DNA of 64,000 bases, taken from assembly GCF_003150675.1 (NCBI RefSeq), contig NZ_QGGB01000002.1, positions 124,001-188,000 on the forward strand. Direction: 5' to 3'. Position numbers and translations under genes: made by a program. This document shows, piece after piece, positions 18,914-29,684 of this stretch; the stretch's first letter is position 1, and each line of letters starts with the position of its first letter. The notes below the pieces were generated by a model. That model worked only from the letters and a program-made list of their open reading frames with translations, did not search any database and was not told the origin of the DNA. This stretch comes from Rhodohalobacter mucosus (GTDB taxonomy: Bacteria; Bacteroidota; Rhodothermia; Balneolales; Balneolaceae).

Positions 18914-21739
18914 TTAAAGCACATCCTTTAAGAAACGTCCGGTATGACTTTCGGCCACACCGGCAATCTCTTCCGGTGTTCCGGTTGCGACGACCTGCCC
19001 GCCGCCGAAACCGCCTTCCGGACCGATATCAATAATCCAGTCGGCCGACTTGATGATATCCAGATTGTGCTCGATAATGATGACGGAGTGCCCCTGATTC
19101 ACCAGTTCGTTGAAGGAGCCAAGCAGTTTTGATATATCCTCAAAATGGAGACCTGTGGTAGGTTCGTCAAAAAAGTAGAGCGTATGATCGGTATTTGTTT
19201 TTGACAGAAATTTGGCCAGTTTCACCCGCTGCGCTTCTCCGCCTGATAACGTGGTTGCGCTTTGACCCAGCCTGAGATAACCCAGTCCCACATCCTCAAG
19301 CGGCTGCAGTTTATTTATGATGGACGGTTCGTCCGTGAAAAAATCTATTGCGTCACTCACGCTCATCTCCAGCACATCGTGAATATTTTTCCCCCGATAT
19401 TTAATCTGCAGAATCTCCTTGCGGAATCGTGTACCGCCGCACTCCTCGCAAACCAGCTCAATATCGGCCATAAACTGCATCTCAATCTTCTGTATCCCCT
19501 CGCCCTGGCACGCTTCACATCTGCCGCCCGGAACATTAAAAGAAAAGTGTCCCGGTGAGTAACCCATAATTTTAGATTGACGCGTACCCGCAAAAAGGTC
19601 CCTGATGCCGTCAAACGCCTTTGTGTAGGTTGCCGGGTTTGAACGGGTGGATCGGCCGATCGGGCTTTGGTCCACCATTTCCACCGACTCAACATACTTT
19701 AAGCCCTTAACGCCCCGGTTCCTTCCCACTTTCTCTTTCCAGGTTCCCAGCTCTTTCTGAATGGTTGCATAGAGTGTATCGTGCACCAGTGTCGACTTAC
19801 CCGATCCCGAAACACCGGTTACGCATACCATGGCTCCCAAAGGAAATTCCACATCGATGCTTTTCAGGTTGTGTTCGGAGGCGCCGGTAACCGTTATCGA
19901 TTTTCCGCTGCCCTTTCTCCGTTTTTTGGGTACTTCAATTTCCTTGCGGCCGCTGAGATATTTTCCGGTCAGTGATTTTGAATTGAGCAGGCCATCATAA
20001 GATCCGCTGAAAACCACCTCGCCTCCATACCTGCCGGCGAAGGGGCCAATATCAATCACATTGTCGGCGGCTTTGATCATCTCCGGATCGTGCTCCACTA
20101 CAAGAACCGTATTGCCAATGTCGCGAAGTGACTTCAGTATGTTGATAAGCCGGTCGTTATCGCGCGGATGAAGACCAATGGTGGGTTCGTCCAGAACATA
20201 AAGACTTCCTATGAGAGAACTTCCCAGGGAGTTGGCAAGGCTGATGCGCTGAGACTCCCCGCCGCTGAGCGTATTGGTAAGGCGGTCGAGTGTAAGATAA
20301 TCGAGCCCCACCTCAACCAGGTATTTCAGGCGTTTTCTGATCTCGTACAAAATCTGTCCGGCTACTTCCTGCTCAAAGTCAGAAAGCTTCAGGTCATCAA
20401 AGAAATCTCTGGCGTGACCAATGGTCATTTCCGATACCTCGCCGATATGCAGGTCACCCACCTTTACATAGAGCGCATCTTTCCGGACTCTGTATCCCTC
20501 ACAATCGGGACACCGGCTGTAACCGCGGTATCGCGAATAAAGCACTCTCATATGCACTTTGTAAAACTGACTTTTTACATCCTCAAAAAAGCCGTGAATG
20601 CCTGCATAACCATCCTTGCCATTCCATAATATTCGCCTGGTTTCCTTATCCAGATCTTTATAGGGTACGTCAATCGGGAGCTGTTCCCTGGCGGCCACGC
20701 GGATAAAATCGCGCAGGTACTTATTGAATTTTGGTGAATCAAATGGCGCTACAGCTCCGCCGCGGATTGTTTTATCGTGATCCGGAATCACCAGGTCTTC
20801 GTCTATGCCTGATACACGGCCAAAGCCCTCGCACGTATCACATGCACCAAACGGGTTATTGAATGAGAACATCTGGGGGGTGGGTTCCAGAAACTCCATC
20901 CCGTCGCGTTCAAACCGCTCACTGTACCGAAGTTCCTCGCCGCCTCGAAGTTTAATGGTGCAGCGTCCGTGCCCCTCCCGGAAGGCCGTTTCCACCGAAT
21001 CGGCAATCCGGCTGCGCGTTTCATCATCCTTTTTAACGGCCAGGCGGTCAACCAGCACCCTGTGGGTATCCGGATTGATCTTTTTCAGGTTCAGCTCGTC
21101 CGTACTCAGGTCAATAATATCCTCGGTTTCAATATTGAGCAGCCTCACCAGCCCCTTCTCTTTCAAAACAGCAAGCTCTTCACCCAGTTTTCTCCCTTCC
21201 CGCAGGTCGATTGGAAAGAGAACATAAAAACGCGTCTTCTCCTCCTGTTCTTCAAAAAGCTCATGAATCACTGTTTCGGCCGTGTCTTTCTGAACCTGCT
21301 TGCCGGATACCGGGGATATGGTTTTCCCGATACGGGCGAACAGCAAACGAACGTAGTCGTAGATTTCCGTGGATGTGCCCACCGTGGATCGCGGATTACT
21401 GCTCGTTGTTTTCTGCTGAATGGCCATGGCGGGTGAAATACCCTGCATGAAATCCACATCGGGCTTATCCATCCGTTCCAGAAACTGACGGGCATAACTC
21501 GACAGACTTTCCACATAACGCCTCTGGCCTTCGGCATAGATGGTATCGAATGCAAGGCTCGACTTTCCTGAACCGGACACACCGGTTACAACCGTAAGCC
21601 TGTTACGCGGGATGGTTACGTCAATATTTTTAAGATTGTGAACGCACGCACCTTTTACGATAATCGGGCGTTCAGCAGCAATCTGTGCTGCGCCGTTTGA
21701 AGCGCTGGATTCCGGACTTTTAATATTGCTGTCTGGCAT
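18914..21739 (-). CDS. uvrA: UvrABC excision nuclease subunit A
   Basis: The 941-residue UvrA is complete. It has two ABC ATPase halves, each with a P-loop ([19 protein letters not shown] near residue 52; [16 protein letters not shown] in the second half), LSGGESQR and LSGGEAQR signatures, and zinc-binding cysteines ([16 protein letters not shown], and CEACQGEG with CEECGGTRF). It dimerises, recognises bulky DNA lesions and loads UvrB. Length matches the family. The N-terminal 25 residues before the first conserved strand form a short non-conserved tail. Confidence 0.98.
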   Translation of the reverse strand: MPDSNIKSPESSASNGAAQIAAERPIIVKGACVHNLKNIDVTIPRNRLTVVTGVSGSGKSSLAFDTIYAEGQRRYVESLSSYARQFLERMDKPDVDFMQGISPAMAIQQKTTSSNPRSTVGTSTEIYDYVRLLFARIGKTISPVSGKQVQKDTAETVIHELFEEQEEKTRFYVLFPIDLREGRKLGEELAVLKEKGLVRLLNIETEDIIDLSTDELNLKKINPDTHRVLVDRLAVKKDDETRSRIADSVETAFREGHGRCTIKLRGGEELRYSERFERDGMEFLEPTPQMFSFNNPFGACDTCEGFGRVSGIDEDLVIPDHDKTIRGGAVAPFDSPKFNKYLRDFIRVAAREQLPIDVPYKDLDKETRRILWNGKDGYAGIHGFFEDVKSQFYKVHMRVLYSRYRGYSRCPDCEGYRVRKDALYVKVGDLHIGEVSEMTIGHARDFFDDLKLSDFEQEVAGQILYEIRKRLKYLVEVGLDYLTLDRLTNTLSGGESQRISLANSLGSSLIGSLYVLDEPTIGLHPRDNDRLINILKSLRDIGNTVLVVEHDPEMIKAADNVIDIGPFAGRYGGEVVFSGSYDGLLNSKSLTGKYLSGRKEIEVPKKRRKGSGKSITVTGASEHNLKSIDVEFPLGAMVCVTGVSGSGKSTLVHDTLYATIQKELGTWKEKVGRNRGVKGLKYVESVEMVDQSPIGRSTRSNPATYTKAFDGIRDLFAGTRQSKIMGYSPGHFSFNVPGGRCEACQGEGIQKIEMQFMADIELVCEECGGTRFRKEILQIKYRGKNIHDVLEMSVSDAIDFFTDEPSIINKLQPLEDVGLGYLRLGQSATTLSGGEAQRVKLAKFLSKTNTDHTLYFFDEPTTGLHFEDISKLLGSFNELVNQGHSVIIIEHNLDIIKSADWIIDIGPEGGFGGGQVVATGTPEEIAGVAESHTGRFLKDVL

Positions 21740-21868
21740 AAATTGAGAATCTCTGAAAACTTTTAAAATACAAAAAATACCTGTGAATAACGGGCACCGT
21801 GCGTCTGATTATTTACAACAACAGAATGGCCGTGAGGATGCGTTCTAATTTTCCGCTTATTTACCAAT

Positions 21869-21905
21869 AAAAAACGCCGGCCCGCTTTCGCAGTCCGGCG
21901 CTCTT
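21869..21905 (-). terminator. rho-independent terminator after the amidohydrolase pair
   Basis: On the minus strand CGCCGG pairs with CCGGCG, with an inner GCGAAAGC-type loop, and is followed by TTTTTTA. A second inverted repeat (CCGTCAAT / ATTGACGG, 21915-21939) lies between it and the stop codon and could act with it. Confidence 0.75.
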
Positions 21906-21982
21906 TAATTTGGACCGTCAATCCTCATCGAATTGACGGGGCAGATCTTTATTTCCTCAAATACATTGTCACATGCAAGGCG

Positions 21983-23233
21983 TCACTCTTCGGCAGAATG
22001 AACCACCTCACCATCGATAATTACCGCCTTTACATGAGTCAGGTACTCAAACGGGTCTCCATCGAACAGCACCACATCCGCATCCTTGCCCCGCTCAAGC
22101 GACCCCACCCGGTCATCGACTCCAAGCAGTTCTGCAGCGCCCAGCGTGAGTGCCTGGAGTGCATTTTCCATGCCCATGCCGTTTGCGGCTGCAATGGCTG
22201 CTTCGTAGCGGGCGACCCTCGTTTTGGGCACATATCCCTCATAACCGCTTTGGAAAACAACGTGAATACCCGCTTCATGGAGCTTGCCGGCTGTTTCCAT
22301 GCTTGAGTGTTTGGCTTCTCCACCCGGACGTATCATCTTTGGGTGTATGATGACGGGGACACCGGCCTCCCGTATTTCATCCATCACCAGGTACGCTTCC
22401 GAGGCACCCTCAAGCACCATAGGAAAGCCAAATTCACGCTGAATCCGGAGAGCGGTCATGATATCGTGAGCCCTGTGTGCCATCACCATGGCGGTCATAT
22501 CACCGTCAATCAGGTCGGCTAACACCTCCATCTTGAGATCCGTGCCGTTCGTCTCACCTTCTGCCCGTTTCTCAGCATAGTCTCGTGCTTTGATCAGCTC
22601 CTGACGCAGCACTGAAACGGTTTTTGAACGGGTACCGGGTGAACTGAACCGGCCGCTGATACCGGAACCAAGCGTCATGGAAAGCATGGTGCTTTCATCG
22701 AGCAGGGCTTCATCCACGGTTTCACCTTTTGTTTTAACGATCATGGTCTGACCACTGATAACCGCACCGGGGCCATGACCAGTGTGAAGCGTAGTGATTC
22801 CCTGTTCCCTCAAATATCCAACCAGGTGTTCCCGCGCATTATAGGCATCAACTGCACGCAGTTCGGGCTGCACGGCATTTGAAGTTTCAAGCTGATCCTG
22901 GTCGTGATCCTGATTGTAGTAGCCTGCAAGCCCCACAACCGATCTTGCATCGATAAGGCCCGGCGTAACCACTTCAGCTTCATATACTTCATAGTCATCC
23001 GGAATGCGAACGCGGCTGGCAGATCCGACCCTCTCAATTTTTCCGTCCCGTATCAGAACAACACCATTGGAGATGGGAGCCCCGTCCATTGTATAGACCG
23101 TTTCGCCTTTAACCGCAATCTGAGCGTCGGCTTCGGGTACAGCGAATAGAACAGCCGCTGCCAGCAGCGTGACGACAGCTGCTGTTTTATTCAGACTTTT
23201 TATCATGGTTCGAATTCTTTTAAAAATGTTCAT
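21983..23233 (-). CDS. amidohydrolase-like secreted protein lacking the first metal HxH
   Basis: A 416-residue amidohydrolase-superfamily protein with an N-terminal signal peptide (hydrophobic AAVVTLLAAAVLFAV, cleavage after ADA). The start chosen is ATG 23233, six bases after a strong AGGAGG; an earlier ATG at 23248 has no such site. Imidazolonepropionase-like homologues carry DTHSH or DAHS after PGL(V/I), whereas this protein reads PGLIDARSVVG, losing the first metal-ligand His-x-His. The later HRAHD is also reduced compared with the neighbour's HHHTHRHDD. The C-terminal VGSLERGKDADVVLFDGDP is intact. It may bind a substrate without canonical metal catalysis or assist its upstream paralogue. 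Transcribed with that paralogue. Confidence 0.82.
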   Translation of the reverse strand: MNIFKRIRTMIKSLNKTAAVVTLLAAAVLFAVPEADAQIAVKGETVYTMDGAPISNGVVLIRDGKIERVGSASRVRIPDDYEVYEAEVVTPGLIDARSVVGLAGYYNQDHDQDQLETSNAVQPELRAVDAYNAREHLVGYLREQGITTLHTGHGPGAVISGQTMIVKTKGETVDEALLDESTMLSMTLGSGISGRFSSPGTRSKTVSVLRQELIKARDYAEKRAEGETNGTDLKMEVLADLIDGDMTAMVMAHRAHDIMTALRIQREFGFPMVLEGASEAYLVMDEIREAGVPVIIHPKMIRPGGEAKHSSMETAGKLHEAGIHVVFQSGYEGYVPKTRVARYEAAIAAANGMGMENALQALTLGAAELLGVDDRVGSLERGKDADVVLFDGDPFEYLTHVKAVIIDGEVVHSAEE

Positions 23234-23239
23234 TTGCGC

Positions 23240-23245
23240 CCTCCT
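23240..23245 (-). promoter_or_regulatory. ribosome binding site AGGAGG, overlapping upstream stop
   Basis: AGGAGG on the minus strand ends 6 bases before ATG 23233 and overlaps the TGA (23245-23247) of the upstream amidohydrolase. It decides the downstream start and implies coupled translation. Confidence 0.75.
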
Positions 23246-24552
23246 CATTCGTGTATATCGTGAACGTGGGTGGCATTATGCCGGAAGATATCATAACCGC
23301 CCGTTGCATATACCTTATCATCCGGATTGCTGCGGTCCCATGCCTTCTCACCCTCAATCCATGTTTGTTCGATATGGGTATAAACGCTGAACGGGTCACC
23401 GTTAAGAATGATGAAATCGGCATCTTTACCCGGTTCGAGTGATCCGACCCGATGGTCAAGGTCAAGCAGCCGGGCACCTGCAATCGTAACTGCTTCAAGG
23501 GCTTTCTGACGACTCATTCCTTCATTTACACCCAATGCAGCTGAGCGCAGAAAAAACCTGCTATCCACAATGGGATCATCGGTATGGTAGGCTACCGGTG
23601 CGCCTGCGTCTTCAAGGGCTTTGCCATTGATATTCAATAGATTAATGGCTTCAAGTTTACCGCCCGGTGAGTCAATCTGTATAATGGATGAACCGACTAC
23701 GCTGGAACCGGCGATTTCATCGGCCACTCTCCATGCTTCGCTAACGTGCTGCAGTACCACCCGGTAGCCGAACTCCTCCGAGAGACGGATAGCGGTAAGA
23801 ATATCATCATGGCGGTGGGTGTGGTGGTGCACAATTCTCTTGCCTTCAAGCACTTCCACCAGGGTTTCCATCTGCAGGTCACGAGCCGGCATTTTTTCCG
23901 GATCGCCATCCGCTTCACGGATTTTGTTCTGATAATCCTGTGCTTTTACAAAAAGTCCGCGGACCAGTGCCGCTGATTTTGCACGCGTTCCCGGCGAACC
24001 GCTTGAACGCAGCGGGTTGGTGCCGTTCGCCATTTTCAGCCCACCATAAATACCTGTTTCTTCATCCACAACAACAAGCATCTCCTCGATGGTATTGGAT
24101 GGTTTGGTTTTCACATAAACGGTTTGCCCGCTCATCAGCAGTCCGGACCCGGGCATGATATTCACCGTGGTTATCCCTCCCGCCATCGCCTTGATAAAGG
24201 TTTTGCTGCGCGGATCGATGGTATCCATGATCCGGACATCCGGGTGCATGGATGAGGAGCCGTCCCCGCCGTCACCTTCACCAATATGGGAGTGGGTATC
24301 CACCAGACCGGGCATAATCACCATGCCGCTCATATCGTGGCGAACCGCGTTCCGTGGAACTGAAACCGAGCCCGCGGCACCGACCGCCGTTATTTTTCCA
24401 TCTTGTACAACCAGTACTCCATTGGCAATGGGATCTCCCTCAATGGGTATAATCTCCGCGCCTTCAAACACATGGGGTGTCTGCTGCGCCTGAACCAGCT
24501 GCACAGCCGTAATCAGAAGCAACCCCAGTAATAGTAATCGTTTTATCATCAT
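23245..24552 (-). CDS. secreted amidohydrolase (imidazolonepropionase-like)
   Basis: The 435-residue protein has a signal peptide (LLLLGLLLITAVQLVQA, cleavage near QAQ) and the composite beta-sandwich/TIM-barrel amidohydrolase fold. The metal motif PGLVDTHSHIG is intact, a second His cluster lies in HHHTHRHDD, YHTDDPIVDS gives the later Asp, and the protein ends with the usual VGSLEPGKDADFIILNGDP. It is probably a periplasmic or surface metal-dependent hydrolase of cyclic amides or peptide-like substrates. The pairing with a degenerate paralogue directly downstream is seen in related bacteria from general knowledge; the true substrate is unknown. Confidence 0.88.
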   Translation of the reverse strand: MMIKRLLLLGLLLITAVQLVQAQQTPHVFEGAEIIPIEGDPIANGVLVVQDGKITAVGAAGSVSVPRNAVRHDMSGMVIMPGLVDTHSHIGEGDGGDGSSSMHPDVRIMDTIDPRSKTFIKAMAGGITTVNIMPGSGLLMSGQTVYVKTKPSNTIEEMLVVVDEETGIYGGLKMANGTNPLRSSGSPGTRAKSAALVRGLFVKAQDYQNKIREADGDPEKMPARDLQMETLVEVLEGKRIVHHHTHRHDDILTAIRLSEEFGYRVVLQHVSEAWRVADEIAGSSVVGSSIIQIDSPGGKLEAINLLNINGKALEDAGAPVAYHTDDPIVDSRFFLRSAALGVNEGMSRQKALEAVTIAGARLLDLDHRVGSLEPGKDADFIILNGDPFSVYTHIEQTWIEGEKAWDRSNPDDKVYATGGYDIFRHNATHVHDIHE

Positions 24553-24647
24553 AGAATAGAGAAGTGAATGAGTATTTCAGTTAACGTGGTTTTTGAAGAA
24601 TGGAATTAACATACTTAAACCGTGCATGTTTGTAAAAAGAAATGTTT

Positions 24648-24820
24648 CAGGCTACAGGCTACAGGCTACAGGCTACAGGCTACAAGAAGAAAATACTTCT
24701 GAAATCAGAAATCGCATACCTCCAATCAGAGATCATCAGGGATTGACACCGTCTCACGTTTGACGTCTGACGTCTTAATTCTGCCTTCTGCCTTTTGCCT
24801 TCTCACTACTCAAGACTAAT
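24648..24820. repeat. composite array of three different heptamer words
   Basis: Five exact copies of CAGGCTA (24648-24682) are followed by about 65 bp of non-repeat sequence, then words related to GACGTCT (24752-24775), then TGCCTTC words (24779-24800) drifting into actcaag and actaatc at the metK stop. Each word has a 7-bp period. The GACGTCT word recurs in the CysN-CysC linker (51914-51933). Confidence 0.75.
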
Positions 24821-25974
24821 CACTTCACCGCATCCGCGATCTTGTCCACATAGTCCAGTTTCTCCCAGGTAAACTCATCCCTTCCGAAGTGGCCGTATGC
24901 GGCTGTTTTCAAAAATCCGGGAGATCTCAGGTCGAGCCTTTTGATGATTCCTGCAGGTGTCAGGTCGAAGGTTTTCATGATCGCTTCAGCCAGATTCATA
25001 TCCGGTACTTTTCCGGTGCGATAGGTATTGACGTTGACTGAAACAGGTTCTGCCACACCGATGGCATAGGCAACCTGTACCAGGCACTCCTCGGCAAGTC
25101 CGGCAGCCACTACATTTTTTGCAATATGGCGTGTAGCATATGCGGCGCTCCGGTCTACTTTAGTCGCATCCTTTCCTGAAAACGCACCTCCGCCGTGCGC
25201 ACCGCGTCCGCCATAGGTATCCACGATGATTTTGCGTCCGGTGAGTCCGGTGTCGCTGTGCGGTCCGCCGATCACAAACTTCCCGGTAGGATTCACGTGC
25301 AGAATGGTATGCGAGTCCATCAGTTCAGCGGGGATCACTTCAGCTATCAAATGCTTTTTGATATCCTGCCTGATCAGCGATTGCTCCACTCCTTCGTCGT
25401 GCTGTGTTGAAATAACAATGGTGTCGATCCGCTTCGGTTTATTATTCTCATCATACTCAACCGTAACCTGGCTCTTGCTGTCGGGACCCAGATACGGCAT
25501 CAGGGTGGTTTTTTTGCGTATGTGAGCCAGTTTTCGAAGCAGATCATGCGAATACTGAAGCGTCATGGGCATGTATGCGTCTGTTTCAGTTGAAGCATAG
25601 CCGAACATCATTCCCTGATCTCCGGCGCCCTGAGCCTTCTCATCCGATTCATCCACTCCCTGAGCAATATCGGGACTCTGCTGGTGAATGGTTGAGAGCA
25701 CACCGCACGAATCGGCATCAAACCGGTAGCTTGCTTTTGTGTAGCCGATGTCGCGGATTACCTTTCGTACAAGCTCCTGAACATCCACATAGGCTTCCGT
25801 GGATACTTCACCCGAAACCACGGCCAGTCCGGTTGTAACCAGTGTTTCCACAGCGACCCTGGAGTGCGGATCGCCTTTGAGCATCTCATCAAGAATAGCA
25901 TCGGATATCTGGTCGGAAACTTTGTCGGGGTGCCCTTCGGATACCGACTCAGAGGTAAATAAATGTTTCATCAA
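24820..25974 (-). CDS. metK: S-adenosylmethionine synthetase
   Basis: The 384-residue enzyme makes S-adenosylmethionine from methionine and ATP. Diagnostic motifs are all present: [18 protein letters not shown] at the N-terminus, [12 protein letters not shown], and the P-loop-like [19 protein letters not shown]. Length is normal. Two tandem ATGs open the gene (25974 and 25971). The 318-bp upstream region has hairpins but nothing resembling a known SAM riboswitch. A heptamer array abuts the stop codon. It stands alone on its transcript. Confidence 0.98.
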   Translation of the reverse strand: MMKHLFTSESVSEGHPDKVSDQISDAILDEMLKGDPHSRVAVETLVTTGLAVVSGEVSTEAYVDVQELVRKVIRDIGYTKASYRFDADSCGVLSTIHQQSPDIAQGVDESDEKAQGAGDQGMMFGYASTETDAYMPMTLQYSHDLLRKLAHIRKKTTLMPYLGPDSKSQVTVEYDENNKPKRIDTIVISTQHDEGVEQSLIRQDIKKHLIAEVIPAELMDSHTILHVNPTGKFVIGGPHSDTGLTGRKIIVDTYGGRGAHGGGAFSGKDATKVDRSAAYATRHIAKNVVAAGLAEECLVQVAYAIGVAEPVSVNVNTYRTGKVPDMNLAEAIMKTFDLTPAGIIKRLDLRSPGFLKTAAYGHFGRDEFTWEKLDYVDKIADAVK

Positions 25975-26292
25975 AAATCTTTCGGTCAGTGTTTAATATT
26001 TAAAGTGAGTTTGATCTAAGAGTGTCACTCCGTCGGCTGACGGAGGGCAATGGGGTATGAATCGAGATTCAATTATAATCAAATCTAAGTTTTTTTGAGT
26101 AAAATCAACGCTCAGCAAGTCATCCCCCTCGTCCGCCGGCTGGCGGACTCTTCCCCCTTCCCACGTAGTGATCCCTATGGGAAAAGGGGGACTTATTCAG
26201 ATCATTTCCATATCTCGAACTCACTCTAAATAAGCAAGTAAGACAGGTTCTTTTAAACGGCTTGAATGTACAAAAAATCCTGAAACGATACA
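25975..26292. repeat. 318-bp spacer with three hairpins of a shared design
   Basis: Three inverted repeats are clear. CTCCGTC-ggct-GACGGAG lies at 26028-26045, GTCCGCC-ggct-GGCGGAC at 26131-26148, and a longer imperfect CCCCCTTcCCa...tGGgAAAAGGGGG at 26153-26190. The first two share their loop but not their stem sequence. About 25 bp ending in aaatcaacgctcag (near 26102-26115) recurs at 29862-29875. No gene is visible; the metK promoter must lie within or beside these repeats. Confidence 0.7.
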
Positions 26293-27336
26293 TCAGGAAG
26301 GCTCACCGCTTTCACTGCTAAAAAGATCGCCTTCACCGCCCTTCCCGCCGGGGAGCTTCACGCCCAGATATTGATATGCCCTTGCGGTTGCCACTCTGCC
26401 CTTGGGTGTTCGCTGCATAAACCCTTCCTGTATCAGAAAGGGCTCATATACCTCTTCAATGGTGCCCTTGTCTTCTCCAACCGCAACTCCCAAAGTGCCC
26501 AGCCCCACGGGCCCACCGCCATAATTTTCTATAATCGCTTTCAGGATGCGTACATCCATGTCGTCCAGTCCGTTCTTATCCACGTCAAGCGCGTTGAGGG
26601 CTTTATCGGCGATGGTATCATTGATGGCATCCAGTCCGTCAACCTGTGCAAAATCCCTTGTTCTGCGCAGAAGTTTATTTACAATCCTGGGTGTGCCACG
26701 GCTGCGCCTTGCAATTTCGTGTGCTCCTTTTTCCGTGATTCCAAATTGCAGGATATGAGCCGTTCGAAGGGCAATTCGCTGAAGCAGTTCCGTATCGTAA
26801 TAATCAAGACGCATATCGATACCGAATCGCGCACGCAGCGGCGCCGTCAGAAGTCCTTTGCGCGTAGTAGCTCCGACGAGGGTGAAATGGTTCAGGTCAA
26901 TCTGAACACTTCTTGCATTGGGACCGGAATCAATCACAATATCCAGTTTATAATCTTCCATGGCAGAGTACAGATACTCCTCCACTATGGGATTGAGCCT
27001 GTGTATTTCGTCAATAAAAAGAACATCCCCGTCTTCCAGATTGGTCAACAGACCGGCCAGATCGCCGGGTTTCTCAAGAACAGGACCGGTGGTTGGTTTG
27101 ATTTGAACCTCCATTTCACGGGCAATAATGTGGGCAAGCGTGGTTTTACCCAGACCCGGCGGGCCCGATAAAATAACGTGATCGAGCGCCTCTCCCCGTT
27201 TTTTTGCCGCCCGGATAAAAACGCTCAGATTCTTTATCACTTTCTGCTGACCGATAAATTCTGAGAGAGACTCCGGCCTGAGGCTGTCTTCCAGCACAAT
27301 CTCTTTCTCCTCGGGATTCAATAATGGGTTTTGCAA
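26293..27336 (-). CDS. ruvB: Holliday junction branch migration helicase RuvB
   Basis: The 347-residue AAA+ motor has Walker [10 protein letters not shown] (residues 58-66), Walker [12 protein letters not shown] (Asp109/Glu110), sensor 1 GATTRKG, the ARFGI region, and a winged-helix C-terminus ([30 protein letters not shown] region). It drives branch migration with RuvA at Holliday junctions. RuvA and RuvC are not nearby. It is transcribed divergently from ppk. Confidence 0.98.
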   Translation of the reverse strand: MQNPLLNPEEKEIVLEDSLRPESLSEFIGQQKVIKNLSVFIRAAKKRGEALDHVILSGPPGLGKTTLAHIIAREMEVQIKPTTGPVLEKPGDLAGLLTNLEDGDVLFIDEIHRLNPIVEEYLYSAMEDYKLDIVIDSGPNARSVQIDLNHFTLVGATTRKGLLTAPLRARFGIDMRLDYYDTELLQRIALRTAHILQFGITEKGAHEIARRSRGTPRIVNKLLRRTRDFAQVDGLDAINDTIADKALNALDVDKNGLDDMDVRILKAIIENYGGGPVGLGTLGVAVGEDKGTIEEVYEPFLIQEGFMQRTPKGRVATARAYQYLGVKLPGGKGGEGDLFSSESGEPS

Positions 27337-27422
27337 AACTGTCTGATTTCTGATTTGTTTAAACTATGTTAATACTATAATAGGTATACTTCAATCTGAA
27401 TTCGTATCGAGGGCCGAACGAT

Positions 27423-29684
27423 ATGGCTGACCCGTCATTTTCACCCGATAACCTCCCATTCGATCCTGTTACCAAAGTGGATCAATCAAAGGGTAAGCAT
27501 TCCGCGAATCTTAAGAAGAATGAAATATTGAGTAAAAAAGGACTGGATATTGACCCCTCCCCCAGCGAACTGACCATTTTTGGCAGTGACACCTTTCTGA
27601 ACTATGAGCTCAGCTGGCTTAAGTTTAACTGGCGTGTGCTTGCAGAGGCTGAAAACAAGAACAGTCCGCTGCTTGAGCGGGTAAAGTTTATAGGTATCGT
27701 CTGCTCCAATCTGGACGAATTTTTTCAAAAGCGTGTGGGTGGACTCAAGCGCCAGTTTCACGCCGGGGTAACGGAACTCTCCATCGACGGGCTCACCCCC
27801 CGCGAACAGCTCAGCGAAATTCGCAAGGATGTAAAAAAGATGATCGCATCCTACAGAAACTGCTATTTTGATGATCTGATACCCGCCCTTGCCAATGAGG
27901 GGATCGTAATTCGTAAATACAAGGACCTGAATAAATCCCTGAAAGAGAAAGCTGATGACTATTTCGATAAACAGCTCTATCCGATTATTACGCCCCTTGC
28001 CGTGGACGAAGCCCATCCATTTCCATTTATATCCAACAAAAGCCGGTCTCTGGCTATCAGGCTAAAAAATCCTTCAACGGGTGAAAAGCTTTTTGCGCGT
28101 ATTAAAATACCATCTAACCGTCCAAGATGGATTGAGATTGAACGTAAAAGTGACAAACTATCCCTTCTTTCGATCAGTGATCTGATCATTCAGAAGATCG
28201 GGCGTTTCTTTCACGGAATGGAGGTTGAGTCGGCTCACATATTCCGTGTTACCCGGAACGCCGACCTGGAACGCAATGAGGAGGAGGCTGACGATCTGCT
28301 CGAAATGATTGAGGAGGAACTTCGTGAGCGCCGGTTTGCTGAAATCGTGCGGGTCGAAATTGATAAGAATACACCCGACGATGTAAAACAATTTCTCTAT
28401 AAAGAGCTGAACGTTTCAAAGCATGACGTATATGAAATGAAAGGTCCTTTGGGGCTCGCTGATGCCACACAGCTCTATGACATAGCAGATTTTCCAAATT
28501 TAAAGTACACCTCCTGGACCCCCACACTGCACCCAGCCTTTCGTCATGAGATCGATCAGGAACTCCCCGGTGTTTTTGATGTGATCAGAAAGGGAGATTT
28601 TATTGTTCACCATCCCTATCACAGTTTTGAGTCCTCAACCCAGCGATTCGTTGAGGAAGCTGCCTCCGATCCTAACGTTCTTGCTATTAAACAAACCCTG
28701 TACCGTACGTCGAGCAACTCACCCGGAATGCACGCGCTCATCAAAGCAGCGGAAGCCGGAAAACAGGTAGCTGTACTTGTAGAACTGAAAGCCCGTTTTG
28801 ATGAGGAGAGAAATATCTCCTGGGCACAGCGTCTTGAAAAAGCAGGTGTTCATGTTTCCTACGGAATTGCGGGCCTCAAAATACACACCAAACTGACGAT
28901 TGTAGTGCGTGAGGAGGATGACGGACTCCGCCGTTATGTCCATATAGGCACGGGCAATTACCACCCCGATACGGCACAGCTTTATGAAGATCTCGGGTAC
29001 TTCACCTGCCGGGAAGACATCGCCTCCGATATCACCGATATTTTCAATCTTCTTACCGGGTACGCCCCCATGCAGGAGTACAGCAAAATGCTGGTAGCTC
29101 CCCGATACATGCGATCCCGCCTCACCCGGTTGATTGACGATGAGATCAAAGCAGCCAAAAAAGGAAAGGATGCACGGATCATCGCCAAGATGAATAACCT
29201 GGAAGATCCTTTAATCATCCAGAAACTTTATGAAGCCTCTGCAGCCGGCGTTGAAATTGACCTGATTGTACGAAGTGTATGCAGGCTGATTCCCGGCAAA
29301 AAGAAACTGAGCGAACGAATCCGCGTTCATGCGGTTATCGGGCGGTTTCTGGAGCATTCGCGGTGTTACTACTTCCACAATAACGGCAACGATATCTATC
29401 TTATCGGTTCGGCCGACTGGATGCACCGCAATCTGGATGCGAGGGTGGAAGCACTGTCACCCATTGAAAGTCCGGCACTCAAGGCCTACCTCCAGTTTGT
29501 TCTGAACCTGATACTGCGCGATAATCAGCAAAGGTGGATTCTGAAAAGTTCAGGCAACTATGAACGCGTAAAGAAAAAGAAAGGAGAGCCCGAAATTTCC
29601 ACCCATGCTGCCCTCATGAAACACGCCCGCCAAAATGATGAGCCGGTACCGATGTCAGGGCCGGTACCCCCGGTCAACTCCTGA
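27423..29684 (+). CDS. ppk1: polyphosphate kinase 1
   Basis: The 753-residue enzyme reversibly polymerises the gamma-phosphate of ATP into polyphosphate. The N-domain begins around residue 58 (NYELSWLKFNWRVLAEAEN), and the catalytic domains contain HPYHSFES, the autophosphorylated His in GIAGLKIHTK, GTGNYHPDTAQLYED and the second conserved His in EHSRCYYFHNNG. A 55-residue polar N-terminal extension is longer than usual; a start nearer the conserved region is possible. The C-terminus has a short polar tail. No exopolyphosphatase gene is adjacent. Confidence 0.96.
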   Translation: MADPSFSPDNLPFDPVTKVDQSKGKHSANLKKNEILSKKGLDIDPSPSELTIFGSDTFLNYELSWLKFNWRVLAEAENKNSPLLERVKFIGIVCSNLDEFFQKRVGGLKRQFHAGVTELSIDGLTPREQLSEIRKDVKKMIASYRNCYFDDLIPALANEGIVIRKYKDLNKSLKEKADDYFDKQLYPIITPLAVDEAHPFPFISNKSRSLAIRLKNPSTGEKLFARIKIPSNRPRWIEIERKSDKLSLLSISDLIIQKIGRFFHGMEVESAHIFRVTRNADLERNEEEADDLLEMIEEELRERRFAEIVRVEIDKNTPDDVKQFLYKELNVSKHDVYEMKGPLGLADATQLYDIADFPNLKYTSWTPTLHPAFRHEIDQELPGVFDVIRKGDFIVHHPYHSFESSTQRFVEEAASDPNVLAIKQTLYRTSSNSPGMHALIKAAEAGKQVAVLVELKARFDEERNISWAQRLEKAGVHVSYGIAGLKIHTKLTIVVREEDDGLRRYVHIGTGNYHPDTAQLYEDLGYFTCREDIASDITDIFNLLTGYAPMQEYSKMLVAPRYMRSRLTRLIDDEIKAAKKGKDARIIAKMNNLEDPLIIQKLYEASAAGVEIDLIVRSVCRLIPGKKKLSERIRVHAVIGRFLEHSRCYYFHNNGNDIYLIGSADWMHRNLDARVEALSPIESPALKAYLQFVLNLILRDNQQRWILKSSGNYERVKKKKGEPEISTHAALMKHARQNDEPVPMSGPVPPVNS

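Noticed and set aside
25975-26292. SAM riboswitch upstream of metK
   Set aside because: The hairpins present are repeat-type palindromes; no conserved SAM-I, SAM-II or SAM-IV core was seen.
26371-27171. 266-residue open frame antisense to ruvB
   Set aside because: RuvB on the other strand is complete and conserved; the antisense product has no recognisable domain.
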